33,965 nucleotides of DNA from Sulfitobacter sp. DFL-14 (GCF_003335585.1 NZ_QBFD01000039.1:6012-39976), one strand, 5' to 3'; counted from the first letter of the stretch, positions 8,785 through 15,990 are shown. The notes: generated by a model not told the origin, from the sequence alone. Numbers and translations: made by a program.

Positions 8785-9338
8785 CCTGCCGTCCACAAAA
8801 CCGGCAGCAGCTCATACGGACGCTGTCATCGTTGATGAGTTCGGCCCATTCCTCTGGTTGGCCGGCGATCTTGTTGCGCATCCGGATCAGTGCCGGTTTA
8901 GATGGAATGAACAGGGATGCCCCCGCGTAACATTGGCCCGGCTCGACATGAATGTAGTAGCCAAACGTCTCCACAGTGCTGCCCGGGTTGGCGAACACGG
9001 CCGAGAAGGTTTTGTAAGGTGGCCTGCCGTTGCGGGTGCGCGGGTCCCGGTTCAGGCGCGTAAAACTGCGCCTTGGGTCGATCCCGGCCGTTGCTATCCG
9101 CGCGTCATAGCGGCCTGCGCTATTAATGAACTGGTTGACGATCTCGATGAAGTTTGCGCGTGTTGCATCCCACCGATCGCGGTTGGCGTCGACCCAAGCC
9201 TTGGAGTTGTTCTCTCCAAGGTCGCGAAGAAATCGAAGGGTTTCGGCCCTGACCATCGTGAAACTTTCCGCATGTCATGTTCCCACGCAGAGATAGTGAA
9301 TCCCGGACTGAAGTAAAGGTAGGGCATCCTACATTTAC

Positions 9339-10046
9339 TCAATCACCATCCAAAAGGCCGGTCTGAACCAGAACATCGATGGCTTCGTTGACCGATGGCT
9401 CGATCCGCTGACGGAGTTGTTCAAGGTCGACGCCGAACATCCCTTGAAGCTCCAGCGGGTGCAGGGCCACCTCGACGAAGCGCGTCGCCGCAGGCAAGGC
9501 TGCAGCAACGTCGGCAGGTTGGTCACCTCCCGCAATCGCCCGTGCCGCATGATCAACCGATGCATCGAACCCGAGCCGATATCCCATGCGTGCGATACCC
9601 GGGAAGGTCTCGGCTTCTGCAGCCGATACGCGCATTATGGCGATTACATCGCGCGTCAGAGCACTCTGCCCCATGGCGATCCCTGCTGCGCGCAACCGTT
9701 CGACTTTCGTGCCGCCTCTTGGAACGTCTTGCAACCTGTTGACCGCAAAATCAACGGAACGCCGCAGGACGGCCGCGAACAGCTCTTCCTTGTTCCGATA
9801 CCGTTTATAGAGCGTAGTATTCCCGATCCGGGCCGCCGCCGCGATCTTTGCCAGCGTGGTGCGCGCATACCCCTCGTTCAGGAAGAGTTGCTCTGCGGAC
9901 TGCAGAATCCGATCTTCAACTTCTCCTGCTTTATCTGCAGGCGGACGACCCAGCCTGGGCCCGCAGCGGTCAGAAGTATTTTTGTCTTTTTTGCTAGATA
10001 CCACGGTAGCCCTGTCATCGGTCTTAATAGTCGCTGCCGCTTGCAA
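9339..10046 (-). CDS. TetR/AcrR-family transcriptional regulator
   Basis: A 235-residue TetR-type regulator. After a hydrophilic N-terminal extension of about 40 residues, the helix-turn-helix is clear: ILQSAEQLFLNEGYARTTLAKIAAAARIGNT followed by LYKRYRNKEELFAAVL. The all-alpha C-terminal half would be the ligand and dimer domain. TetR proteins repress nearby genes until a small ligand binds. The next genes downstream on the same strand are the two DUF2461 genes and the photolyase-like gene, starting 83 bp after its stop, so these are the likely targets or co-transcribed partners. I see no clear operator palindrome directly upstream. The long N-terminal tail could mean that the true start is internal. 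Confidence 0.9.
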   Translation of the reverse strand: MQAAATIKTDDRATVVSSKKDKNTSDRCGPRLGRPPADKAGEVEDRILQSAEQLFLNEGYARTTLAKIAAAARIGNTTLYKRYRNKEELFAAVLRRSVDFAVNRLQDVPRGGTKVERLRAAGIAMGQSALTRDVIAIMRVSAAEAETFPGIARMGYRLGFDASVDHAARAIAGGDQPADVAAALPAATRFVEVALHPLELQGMFGVDLEQLRQRIEPSVNEAIDVLVQTGLLDGD

Positions 10047-10306
10047 GCCAGTTCTTCATACGATGGACTGCGAGCCGAAGGAACGTCTGCTTTGCGGCTT
10101 TTAACAAGTCGACGATTTCCAAAGACGAAAGACAGGTTTGTGCCAAGCACGTCGATCATCCTGACTTTGTGTAAGCCGCGCTGCAACTAGCATCTCTGCG
10201 GCTCCAGGCCGTTTGACGCTGCGCCATCAAGCGTCTGCGGTTCCTCACTGGCGCGATGACGCCGCAGGAGGTGCGTCTGCGCCTCCGCTTGAGCCGACCG
10301 AGGTAA

Positions 10307-10326
10307 CCGTGGGCCTAAGCCCACGG
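10307..10326 (-). terminator. Hairpin overlapping the stop of the 54-aa gene
   Basis: CCGTGGGC (10307-10314) and GCCCACGG (10319-10326) form a perfect 8-bp stem around CTAA, which contains the stop codon of the small gene on the minus strand. No T tract follows, so it may protect the 3' end or slow terminating ribosomes rather than terminate transcription. Confidence 0.4.
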
Positions 10327-10479
10327 GTCAATCTCAACCAGCACCTGAACCTCGTCGCCGTCGATTTCATCGGCGGGGACGGCGCCGAAGGTTCCATCCC
10401 CTGCCTGGAAGACGACGATCGAGACCATGAGCGTGGCGGCGAGGGAGGCGGCGAAGGCGTGTGCATCTTTGCGGGACAT
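10315..10479 (-). CDS. Small hypothetical membrane-anchored or secreted protein, 54 aa
   Basis: I do not recognise this protein. It reads MSRKDAHAFAASLAATLMVS followed by a short hydrophobic run, then an acidic tail (DEIDGDEVQVLVEIDPWA). The pattern of basic start, hydrophobic residues 8-26 and acidic tail fits either a single membrane anchor or a signal peptide. The ATG at 10479 is chosen because AGGAG lies 8 nt upstream; a longer frame runs on through arginine-rich shadow sequence. A strong GC hairpin (10503-10521) lies just upstream of the ribosome-binding site. It may be part of the backbone gene set transcribed leftwards from the ParB-like gene. Confidence 0.6.
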   Translation of the reverse strand: MSRKDAHAFAASLAATLMVSIVVFQAGDGTFGAVPADEIDGDEVQVLVEIDPWA

Positions 10480-10863
10480 CTGTTTGGCTCCTGTCTTGGA
10501 GGCGGGGGACCATCCCCCGCGCGACAGGACCTCGAAGGCCCGAATACTGGCTGACATCACCGGGTGCGTTCGGCTCGTCCGAATCCGCCCGGCGGCACGG
10601 GCTTGCCCGTAGTCCGACCCCTCGCGGGTTGATCTCGAAGACGGGATTCGGGCCAAGGAAGGGAATGGCGAGCGGGGGATGGTCCCCTTACGACTGGAGC
10701 CTGTTGTCCCAACGATGCTATTGCCTCCAGCTTCCCGGCCAAGCTCTTGGTTGAAGACGTCCTTCCTTGGGGATGGTTCCTTTGGCGCCCCGCGACATCG
10801 CGGGACAAGGTTGTGTTGGTTGAGAGGCCCGCGATGTCGCGGGCCCCTCGGTTTCAGTTGGGC
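10480..10863. other. Palindrome-rich spacer between the 54-aa and 157-aa genes
   Basis: This 384-bp gap has no convincing gene but is dense in inverted repeats. GGGGACCATCCCCCGC (10505-10520) occurs again as its exact reverse complement at 10672-10687, 150 bp away. ACGGGC-TT-GCCCGT lies at 10597-10610. Two 16-bp perfect palindromes, CCCGCGACATCGCGGG (10789-10804) and its partner CCCGCGATGTCGCGGG (10828-10843), sit just after the 157-aa gene. The last pair may act as its terminator. The 16-bp pair could fold the whole spacer into one long stem-loop. Confidence 0.55.
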
Positions 10864-11337
10864 TCAGGCGGCCAGGTCCGCGCCCCCTGCCCTTTCGCGC
10901 TCTTCATCGCCGACGATTTCAAGCCGCGCGTTGCGGTATCCTTCCTTAGTGATCCAAAGCTCGGCCGCAGTGACGGACTCCGCCAGATGCAGCAGCTCCG
11001 TGTTGCCGCCGAAGTCGAGAAGCACGCGCACCTGCCCGGGCTTCGGTTCCTCGGCCACCTCGAAGACGAGGGCGCTGTCAGCGGAATGGCTGCGCATGAT
11101 GGTCACGAGGATCACCCCGTCCGAGGAGAAGTTACCCTCATGCAGCGTGAACGACGCGGGAGCAGTCCAGGTCGCGTAAGCCCGGGGTGGTTCCTTTTTC
11201 ACAAGGCGGCCGACACCGTTCGACCGCTCCCAGGCCGCCAGCTTCTTTGTGAAGCGTGCCGGTGGCTTGGGGCTGCCGTCGGTGTAGCGAATGAGCGCCC
11301 CGAGGGGGGCAGTGTCGATGATGGTTGTTGCAGACAT
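10864..11337 (-). CDS. Conserved hypothetical plasmid protein, 157 aa
   Basis: I do not recognise a named domain. The 157-residue protein is soluble and of mixed composition, with a basic middle (PPARFTKKLAAWERSNGVGRL) and a C-terminal half that looks like alternating strands and helices (GQVRVLLDFGGNTELLHLAE). It ends in an acidic and alanine-rich tail. GAGG precedes the ATG at 11337, and the start is clear. It lies 101 bp downstream of the large ParB-like gene on the same strand, separated by a 10-bp GC hairpin, and is followed by two palindromes. The context suggests a plasmid-backbone accessory protein; no function is claimed. Confidence 0.7.
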   Translation of the reverse strand: MSATTIIDTAPLGALIRYTDGSPKPPARFTKKLAAWERSNGVGRLVKKEPPRAYATWTAPASFTLHEGNFSSDGVILVTIMRSHSADSALVFEVAEEPKPGQVRVLLDFGGNTELLHLAESVTAAELWITKEGYRNARLEIVGDEERERAGGADLAA

Positions 11338-11404
11338 GATTCCTCATTCCGAATGCGAATAATCGCACTCATCTTGTTGATATTGTTACGTTATATGGTG
11401 ATCG

Positions 11405-11427
11405 GGGGGGCGGAATCTCCGCCCCCC
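11405..11427 (-). terminator. Strong GC hairpin after the ParB-like gene
   Basis: GGGGGGCGGA (11405-11414) and TCCGCCCCCC (11418-11427) form a perfect 10-bp stem with a 3-base loop, 12 bp after the ParB-like stop. There is no T tract on either strand, so it may attenuate rather than fully stop transcription into the 157-aa gene. Confidence 0.5.
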
Positions 11428-11438
11428 GCTGGATCACG

Positions 11439-13616
11439 TTATTCCGCGGCCAGCATCGACGCGCTTTCAGCAGGCAGGTCATCCGTCAGGAATGCAGGAA
11501 GGTCAGCTTTACTGACGCTGTCAGCCACTTCGACATCCACCCCCTGCCCTTCGGCACGGTCCTCACCGTCCAGCGCCACGAGATCGTTCCGGCGCAGGAC
11601 CTCGGGCAACCAGCCGCTGCCCTTCAGCAGGCGCTCGGCCTCACTGGCCATCTCGCCTTTCTTCAGGTGATCGAGGAGCTGGGCAGTCCCCTCCCCTTTC
11701 GCCTCGCGCACCGCCTCGAGGATGCGGGCCTTGGGCACGCGGTTGAGATAGGTGTCGACCGTCGGCTCCCATCCCGCCTCGACCATATCGAGACCTGTCG
11801 CGCGCGCAACGAGATCCGCATGCGCCATCCGCCGGGTCAGACCGCCTGCAGAGATGCCTGCCCCGTAAGGGTTCACCTTTTCATGCAGCGCGTTGACGCC
11901 GAAGCTGAGGCAATGCGCCAGCAAGGCCAGCCGACTGCCCTGGTCGAGGACCGTCAGGTAGTCCCAGAGCGCTGCATCATCGCCAAGCGGCAGATCAGCT
12001 TCCCATTCCGCGTGACGCTCGTCGACCAGCTTGGCCACCACGCTGTCCTTCAGATCGCTCGCCTGCGCTGACATATAGACGTGACGCACTGAGGCTTCGA
12101 GACAGCTGCCCGAGGCAGAGGAGGTGCGGAAGGTGCCCGTCACCAGCTTCAGGAGCAGCAGCGTCAGCGCGACATCCGGCGAGCGCCCAATCGCTTCACG
12201 CAGCGCCAGCGTCCGGTGGGCCGTCAACTCCATGACGAGCCGCTCGGGCAGTGGCTTCAGCGCTCCGTCATCCTCATCCTCCGGCAACTCAGCTCCGATC
12301 GGTTGCCCACCCGACATGATGACGGTTCCGCCATGAGCGGCACTGCCATGGCCATCGGTCAGATCACGATCATCCCCGTGCCCCGCCACCGCAGGATCCG
12401 TACCATCCTGGACCGCGGTCTCGTCAACGGGCTCATCTTCGGGACGCACATACCCGCGATAGACCGCCAGCGCGCCGTAGCGGTCGAGCGTGACGAACGC
12501 CCCTGCCCGCCCGATTTCCAAGGGATCGAAGATCAATGGCCGGGTCTCGATCTGTTCCATCTCCGTTTCCAACAGGCCAAGCCGCGTGTCGACCTCGTCG
12601 GGGATTTCATCCTGACCCGCGTATTCTTCCTCGAGCGCCCGATATTCGGCGAGGAGTTTGGCATGGGCCGCGCCTTCATCATCCGTCATCGGTGCCGGAT
12701 CGCCGGACAGGGACCGCAGCGCATGGCTGTAGCCATAGGGCAGGTCAAGCGCGACCTCGATCCACTTCCAGCCCTCAACCGCAACCGTCTCAGCCTCGGC
12801 CTGTAGTTTTTCCGTCACCAGCCGATCGAGCAGGGCCGGGTCTTCGAGCCAACCGCCGTCATCGCCCTGAAAGAGGTCATGCAGCATCGTGCCACCCGCA
12901 GCTTCATAGGCATCAACACCCACAAAGACCGCGCGCCGGTCGGACGCCCGGACCGAGGTCTCGGTCAGCATGCGCCGGATCTGGAATGGCTCCTTGTTCC
13001 AGGATGAATGGATTACATCCCAGACCTGAATCTGACGCGCGTGATCGGGGTTCACGGTGAAGGCCATGAGCTGCTCCAGCGTCATGCCATCCTCGGCGTA
13101 GATCTCAAGCAGGGCAGGGGCGACGGAGGCAAGTTTGAGGCGCTGCGTCACGATCTGCGGCGTCACGAAGAAGGCCGCAGCAATCTCTGCGTCGCTCTGG
13201 CCCTTGTCCCGCAGCGCGACAAACGCGCGGAACTGATCGAGCGGGTGCAGGGTGACGCGCTGCATGTTTTCTGCAAGGGAATCGTCCTCGGCCAGGATGA
13301 CGGACGCAGCATCGCGCACGATGCACGGAATGGGCGTCGTCTTCGCCAACCGCTTTTGCTTCACCAGCAAGGACAATGCTTGGAACCGCCGGCCCCCGGC
13401 CGGGATTTCGAACTTGCCGGTCTCGGTGCCATCGTCAGCCAACACGGGCCGCACGCTCAGGCTCTGCAGCAGACCGCGGCGCGCGATGTCTTCGGCCAGT
13501 TCCTCGACGGACACGCCAGCCTTGATGCGCCGCACGTTGGACTGGCTCAGCACCAACTTGTCAAAAGGAATATCCCGCGAAGGGGACAGGGTGATTTTCT
13601 GGACAGCTTTCGTCAT
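11439..13616 (-). CDS. Large ParB/Spo0J-family protein, 725 aa
   Basis: A protein with an N-terminal ParB domain and a very long C-terminal extension. The nuclease/CTPase-like ParB fold shows as IPFDKLVLSQSNVRRIKAG, the GGRRFQAL box (residues 74-81) and ENMQRVTLHPLDQ (116-128). A helix-turn-helix follows (SDAEIAAAFFVTPQIVTQRL, 141-160). The remaining 560 residues include an acidic coiled region (LEEEYAGQDEIPDEVDTRL) and no domain that I can name. It is more than twice the length of RepB, which lies in the repABC operon just upstream, so it is probably not the partition protein but a plasmid-backbone regulator. The ATG at 13616 is preferred over an upstream frame opening because the fold begins there and GGAG precedes it. 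It shares a leader RNA element with the DUF932 gene. Confidence 0.9.
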   Translation of the reverse strand: MTKAVQKITLSPSRDIPFDKLVLSQSNVRRIKAGVSVEELAEDIARRGLLQSLSVRPVLADDGTETGKFEIPAGGRRFQALSLLVKQKRLAKTTPIPCIVRDAASVILAEDDSLAENMQRVTLHPLDQFRAFVALRDKGQSDAEIAAAFFVTPQIVTQRLKLASVAPALLEIYAEDGMTLEQLMAFTVNPDHARQIQVWDVIHSSWNKEPFQIRRMLTETSVRASDRRAVFVGVDAYEAAGGTMLHDLFQGDDGGWLEDPALLDRLVTEKLQAEAETVAVEGWKWIEVALDLPYGYSHALRSLSGDPAPMTDDEGAAHAKLLAEYRALEEEYAGQDEIPDEVDTRLGLLETEMEQIETRPLIFDPLEIGRAGAFVTLDRYGALAVYRGYVRPEDEPVDETAVQDGTDPAVAGHGDDRDLTDGHGSAAHGGTVIMSGGQPIGAELPEDEDDGALKPLPERLVMELTAHRTLALREAIGRSPDVALTLLLLKLVTGTFRTSSASGSCLEASVRHVYMSAQASDLKDSVVAKLVDERHAEWEADLPLGDDAALWDYLTVLDQGSRLALLAHCLSFGVNALHEKVNPYGAGISAGGLTRRMAHADLVARATGLDMVEAGWEPTVDTYLNRVPKARILEAVREAKGEGTAQLLDHLKKGEMASEAERLLKGSGWLPEVLRRNDLVALDGEDRAEGQGVDVEVADSVSKADLPAFLTDDLPAESASMLAAE

Positions 13617-13673
13617 TAGATCTTCTCCACAACGGGCGCCGGAAGCCACTCTCCCGTTCTCACTTCCCGTCAC
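13617..13673 (-). promoter_or_regulatory. Structured 5' leader of the ParB-like gene, copy 2 of the shared RNA element
   Basis: On the minus strand GTGACGGG (13666-13673) pairs with CCCGTTGT (13629-13636) as an 8-bp stem with three G-U pairs, and GGGAG (13651-13655) pairs with CTTCC (13641-13645) around AGTGG. GGCG again separates the stems on the 3' side, and GGAG starts right after the outer stem, 12 nt before the ATG. Bases that differ from copy 1 at 1225-1268 keep the pairing. The conservation of loop, spacer and distance to the ribosome-binding site argues for a cis-acting RNA; the ligand or partner is unknown. Confidence 0.6.
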
Positions 13674-13707
13674 CCTCAAACCAACACTCCTTTCCCTCTC
13701 ACGGTTG

Positions 13708-13727
13708 TTCTTGACCGCGGTCAAGAA
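13708..13727. promoter_or_regulatory. parS: parS-like centromere palindrome, copy 1
   Basis: A perfect 20-bp palindrome with core TCTTGACCGCGGTCAAGA, just past the 3' end of repC. The same core occurs at 15038-15057 and 15080-15097. Repeated perfect palindromes around repC are the expected RepB-binding centromere sites of repABC plasmids. The assignment follows from position and repetition. Confidence 0.75.
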
Positions 13728-13729
13728 GT

Positions 13730-14863
13730 TCATGTGGGAGCAAGTTGTGTGCGTAGGATCCTTTCGAAATAGGCGTCAGGGTGTGTGATGGTGTCTGCTC
13801 GTGATATCAGGTAGTCGAAGACGAGAAGCAGTTTTCCCGCGCCAGCTTTCTGGATGCCATGCCGCAGTTCGTCTTGGCTTATTCTAAGCAATCGACCGAG
13901 GTCGTATAGAATGCGGGTAAGGGCTTCTCCTGTACGCGGCGGCTCTGGGAAAAATCCCGCAACATGGGTGAAATCTTCCCATGCCATGCGTGCTGGGTCT
14001 CGGTTCATCGTCGGTTTGGTTTTTGTAATTTGTTCACCGCGATTGACCGTAGGGGGAGCAATCTTTTTAGTATCTTTTTTTATAGACTCTATGTGCCGGA
14101 CATTTTGTCCGTTTGTGGCGGGCAGATCGTTGGGTTCTGGTGCATAAGGTTGGTGTTCGATAGCTTGTAAATTATTTTCGGAACCCGCTTTTGCTGCGGC
14201 ATGGTGTTCACCATAGCTTGCGTCGGTATCGGCTCCGAGGTCTCTAAGTTCCGAGATAACGCTCAGGGCTGCATCAACGGTTAATGTTGCTCGACGCAGG
14301 ACATTTCTGATCATGTTGAGGGTAGAGAGCTTTGCTTCATCGAAGCGTGTCTGTTTGAGTAGCGAAGCTCGTAGGGCCAACGCCTCAGCCTTCAGTGATC
14401 GCAAGCGCTCGCGTTCTTCGGTGAGTTGCAAGGCTTGCGTCGCGAGCGAGCCGTACCTCTGAATCAAGGGCTTCAGGTTGATGCCGAAGGCATCTCTGAT
14501 AACGCCTCCATACCGCAGCGGAAAGCGTTTGCCATTTGCTGAGTTCTTGCGTTCGATCAGTTCAGCAGCTGAGAGGCGTCCCAGGCTGCGTCGAAGTGTT
14601 CTCTCATCGAGTCCATTTGCGCGCTCTGACAGAGAAGCGTTCGACGGGAACACGACAGTGAGCGTAAGTCGCTGGCTGTCCTGAATCTCACGTTCTTTGC
14701 GGGGTAGGAAGCTAATGAGCGCGGTCAGAACGGCGAGGTCATTGGTTGTGAGACCGAGCTCCTTCCTCAGTACGCGAACTGGGCCCAGAAGCTCGTAGGG
14801 GTTAGGGCAGGGCAGAGATATTCGTTCCGCCAGGGCGGTCGTTGTTTCAGTTGCATGTCTCAT
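13730..14863 (-). CDS. repC: Plasmid replication initiator RepC
   Basis: A 377-residue RepC, the initiator of repABC plasmids, which binds an origin inside its own coding sequence. The N-terminal family block reads NPYELLGPVRVLRKELGLTT, then LAVLTALISFLPRKEREIQ and SNASLSERANGLDERTLRR with a winged-helix look; RYGGVIRDAFGINLKPL and a C-terminal block ending DAYFERILRTQLAPT follow. A TTG-started extension to 14935 exists, but MRHATETTTALAERISLPCP at 14863 is the usual family start. There is no strong Shine-Dalgarno, which fits a gene whose translation is tightly limited. Control by the antisense ctRNA at 14942-14996 is expected. An AT-richer stretch in the middle of the gene (about 14030-14180) is a reasonable place for the origin. 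Confidence 0.95.
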   Translation of the reverse strand: MRHATETTTALAERISLPCPNPYELLGPVRVLRKELGLTTNDLAVLTALISFLPRKEREIQDSQRLTLTVVFPSNASLSERANGLDERTLRRSLGRLSAAELIERKNSANGKRFPLRYGGVIRDAFGINLKPLIQRYGSLATQALQLTEERERLRSLKAEALALRASLLKQTRFDEAKLSTLNMIRNVLRRATLTVDAALSVISELRDLGADTDASYGEHHAAAKAGSENNLQAIEHQPYAPEPNDLPATNGQNVRHIESIKKDTKKIAPPTVNRGEQITKTKPTMNRDPARMAWEDFTHVAGFFPEPPRTGEALTRILYDLGRLLRISQDELRHGIQKAGAGKLLLVFDYLISRADTITHPDAYFERILRTQLAPT

Positions 14864-14906
14864 GGTGTTTCGGAAGAAAAAGTTTCCCCGTTCACCGCGA
14901 GCGGTG

Positions 14907-14935
14907 TTGAAATCGATTCGTTTTGGGGGTATCAA
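14907..14935 (+). promoter_or_regulatory. Promoter of the antisense ctRNA
   Basis: TTGAAA (14907-14912) as -35 and TATCAA (14930-14935) as -10 are separated by exactly 17 bp on the plus strand, opposite to repABC. Transcription would start near 14942 and run into the terminator hairpin at 14959-14996. Confidence 0.6.
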
Positions 14936-14941
14936 TCAGGT

Positions 14942-14996
14942 GTCGAGACTGATTGAGGCCCTTCGGAAGCATCGCTTTCGGGGGGTCTTTCTTTTT
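14942..14996 (+). ncRNA. ctRNA: Counter-transcribed RNA between repB and repC (incompatibility RNA)
   Basis: A short antisense RNA of about 55 nt is predicted from a promoter (14907-14935) and an intrinsic terminator. The terminator stem pairs CCCTTCGGAAGC (14959-14970) with GCTTTCGGGGGG (14974-14985), 12 bp including G-U pairs, around ATC, followed by a T-rich tail to 14996. In repABC plasmids a ctRNA at precisely this place represses repC expression and causes incompatibility (incalpha; Rfam has a p42d family). Position, strand and size all match. The start point is estimated to within a few bases. Confidence 0.78.
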
Positions 14997-15037
14997 CTAG
15001 CCGGTCCTCCTTTCGTTTTCTGCTCGTTGCTTTTGAT

Positions 15038-15057
15038 GTCTTGACCGCGGACAAGAC
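15038..15057. promoter_or_regulatory. parS: parS-like palindrome, copy 2 (one mismatched pair)
   Basis: GTCTTGACCGCGGACAAGAC is a 20-bp palindrome with a single mismatched pair (A opposite A) flanking the CCGCGG core. It lies in the repB-repC gap, 22 bp from copy 3, probably as a paired RepB-binding site. Confidence 0.65.
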
Positions 15058-15066
15058 ACGGGGTCG

Positions 15067-15990
15067 TCACTCTCGCCCGTCTTGACCGCGGTCAAGAAGC
15101 TCCGCGACCAGCTTCCGGACTGCCTCCTCAACACGAGGGACAAGATCAGCGTCCACATCGATGGTGATGCGGTTGCCCTTTCGGCCGATCTTCACGCGCT
15201 CAATCGGATGTGTCTTCTGCGTCGATGGTTTGGTGGCTGTCAGCAAGGCAACCGCCGCTTCGAGACGGTCGGGGCCCGGTATGTTGCGAGGGATTTCGCC
15301 GGCAACTTCGCGGGCTCTCGCGACGTCTTTCTCGCACAGCCTGAAAAGCTTTTCCCAAACCCGTCGGCCAACGCCGTGTGCAGGTCCGATAGCCTGGATC
15401 AGTTCCATCGGGATGCCCGTAGCGATACGGTTCATCCGCGAGACGAGCGATTCATCGATCTGAAGTGCCCGATACGCGATCGTTTGAGCATTCTTGCGCG
15501 TTTCGTCGGTTTTCCCAAGTTCTCGAATGATCCCGGCGACAAACAGAGCCCTTTCGATGAACGATGGGTCTTGGCGCGCATTATTCTCTACGCCTTGGGC
15601 AATTAGAGCTTCCTCGTCGGTCATCTCCATGACCGTGGCGCGCACTTTCTGACCAAGTTGGCGACAAGCTAAAAGCCGACGGCGTCCATAGACGATCTCA
15701 AGCGCACCGTCCTGGGTTCGGCGAACCAGCACTGGAACCTTTTGACCGTGCTCGCGGATCGACGAGACAAGCTCATCCAGACCATCGCTTGGATCGATGC
15801 GGTCCATGACCGCGGACATCCGTATGGCGGTCGGGTCGATCAGCCGCGTGGCGTGTTTATCCTCTTCGAGCACGGATGCTTGTGCGCGAGCTACGGTCGG
15901 GCTCGTTCGCTTCACATCCAGATCCTCGTCCGAAGGCGGCGTTTTGCCCATCGCGTTCTTGAGTGAGTCCCCGAAGACTTTACGCGCCAT
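15067..15990 (-). CDS. repB: Plasmid partition protein RepB (ParB family)
   Basis: A 307-residue RepB, the centromere-binding partner of RepA in segregation. The ParB fold shows as the YGRRRLLACRQLG box (residues 101-113) and the AQGVENNARQDPSFIERALF block (131-150). A helix-turn-helix region (AYRALQIDESLVSRMNRIA) and the RepB-type C-terminal dimer domain (IGRKGNRITIDVDADLVPRV) follow. The ATG at 15990 overlaps the end of repA by 11 bp, showing translational coupling. One parS-like palindrome lies inside its last codons. The likely binding sites are the three palindromes around repC. Confidence 0.95.
   Translation of the reverse strand: MARKVFGDSLKNAMGKTPPSDEDLDVKRTSPTVARAQASVLEEDKHATRLIDPTAIRMSAVMDRIDPSDGLDELVSSIREHGQKVPVLVRRTQDGALEIVYGRRRLLACRQLGQKVRATVMEMTDEEALIAQGVENNARQDPSFIERALFVAGIIRELGKTDETRKNAQTIAYRALQIDESLVSRMNRIATGIPMELIQAIGPAHGVGRRVWEKLFRLCEKDVARAREVAGEIPRNIPGPDRLEAAVALLTATKPSTQKTHPIERVKIGRKGNRITIDVDADLVPRVEEAVRKLVAELLDRGQDGRE
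15080..15097. promoter_or_regulatory. parS: parS-like palindrome, copy 3, inside the repB 3' end
   Basis: TCTTGACCGCGGTCAAGA is a perfect 18-bp palindrome embedded in the last codons of repB, where it encodes part of the ELLDRGQDG end. It is identical to the core of copy 1 at 13709-13726. A coding sequence that keeps a perfect palindrome shared with two non-coding sites supports a binding role. Confidence 0.75.

Larger units (their letters stand above)
7574..8814 (+). mobile_element. Complete IS3-family insertion sequence, 1241 bp
   Basis: The ends are 24-bp inverted repeats (7574-7597 and 8791-8814) starting TGAGCTGCTGCCGGTTT, with 22 of 24 positions matching and TG...CA termini. A 3-bp direct repeat, TAC, flanks the element (7571-7573 and 8815-8817). 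It carries the usual overlapping orfA and orfB on the plus strand, antisense to the gene it interrupts. A 3-bp duplication and a length near 1.25 kb suit the IS3 family. Both frames are intact, so it may still move. Confidence 0.95.
7356..9256 (-). pseudogene. DUF2461 domain protein split by an IS3-family insertion
   Basis: The 5' part (9256 down to 8815) encodes the N-terminal DUF2461 half, with TFAF-like RFLRDLGENNSKAWVD, SFTRLNRDPRTRNGRPPYKT and GYYIHVEPGQCYAGAS. The 3' part (7570 down to 7356) encodes KAYPNGVEALDSLKSMPRGF and the end VADFLNE. Removing 7574-8814 and one copy of the TAC duplication joins the halves in frame as DDSVRKAYPNG and gives 218 residues, matching the adjacent 223-residue paralogue across its length. 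The insertion is therefore clean and recent, with no further decay visible. As it stands the 5' part reads 161 residues, ending inside the insertion. Confidence 0.93.

Noticed and set aside
4150..10500. Common leader for ssb and the 54-aa gene based on AAGACAGGA before each start
   Set aside because: The shared part is nine bases around a purine-rich ribosome-binding region with no shared pairing, which can occur by chance.
12400..12425. GACCGCGGTC palindrome inside the ParB-like gene as a fourth parS
   Set aside because: Only the 10-bp core is shared; the TCTT/AAGA arms are missing. A similar CCGCGG at 15808 within repB also lacks the arms.
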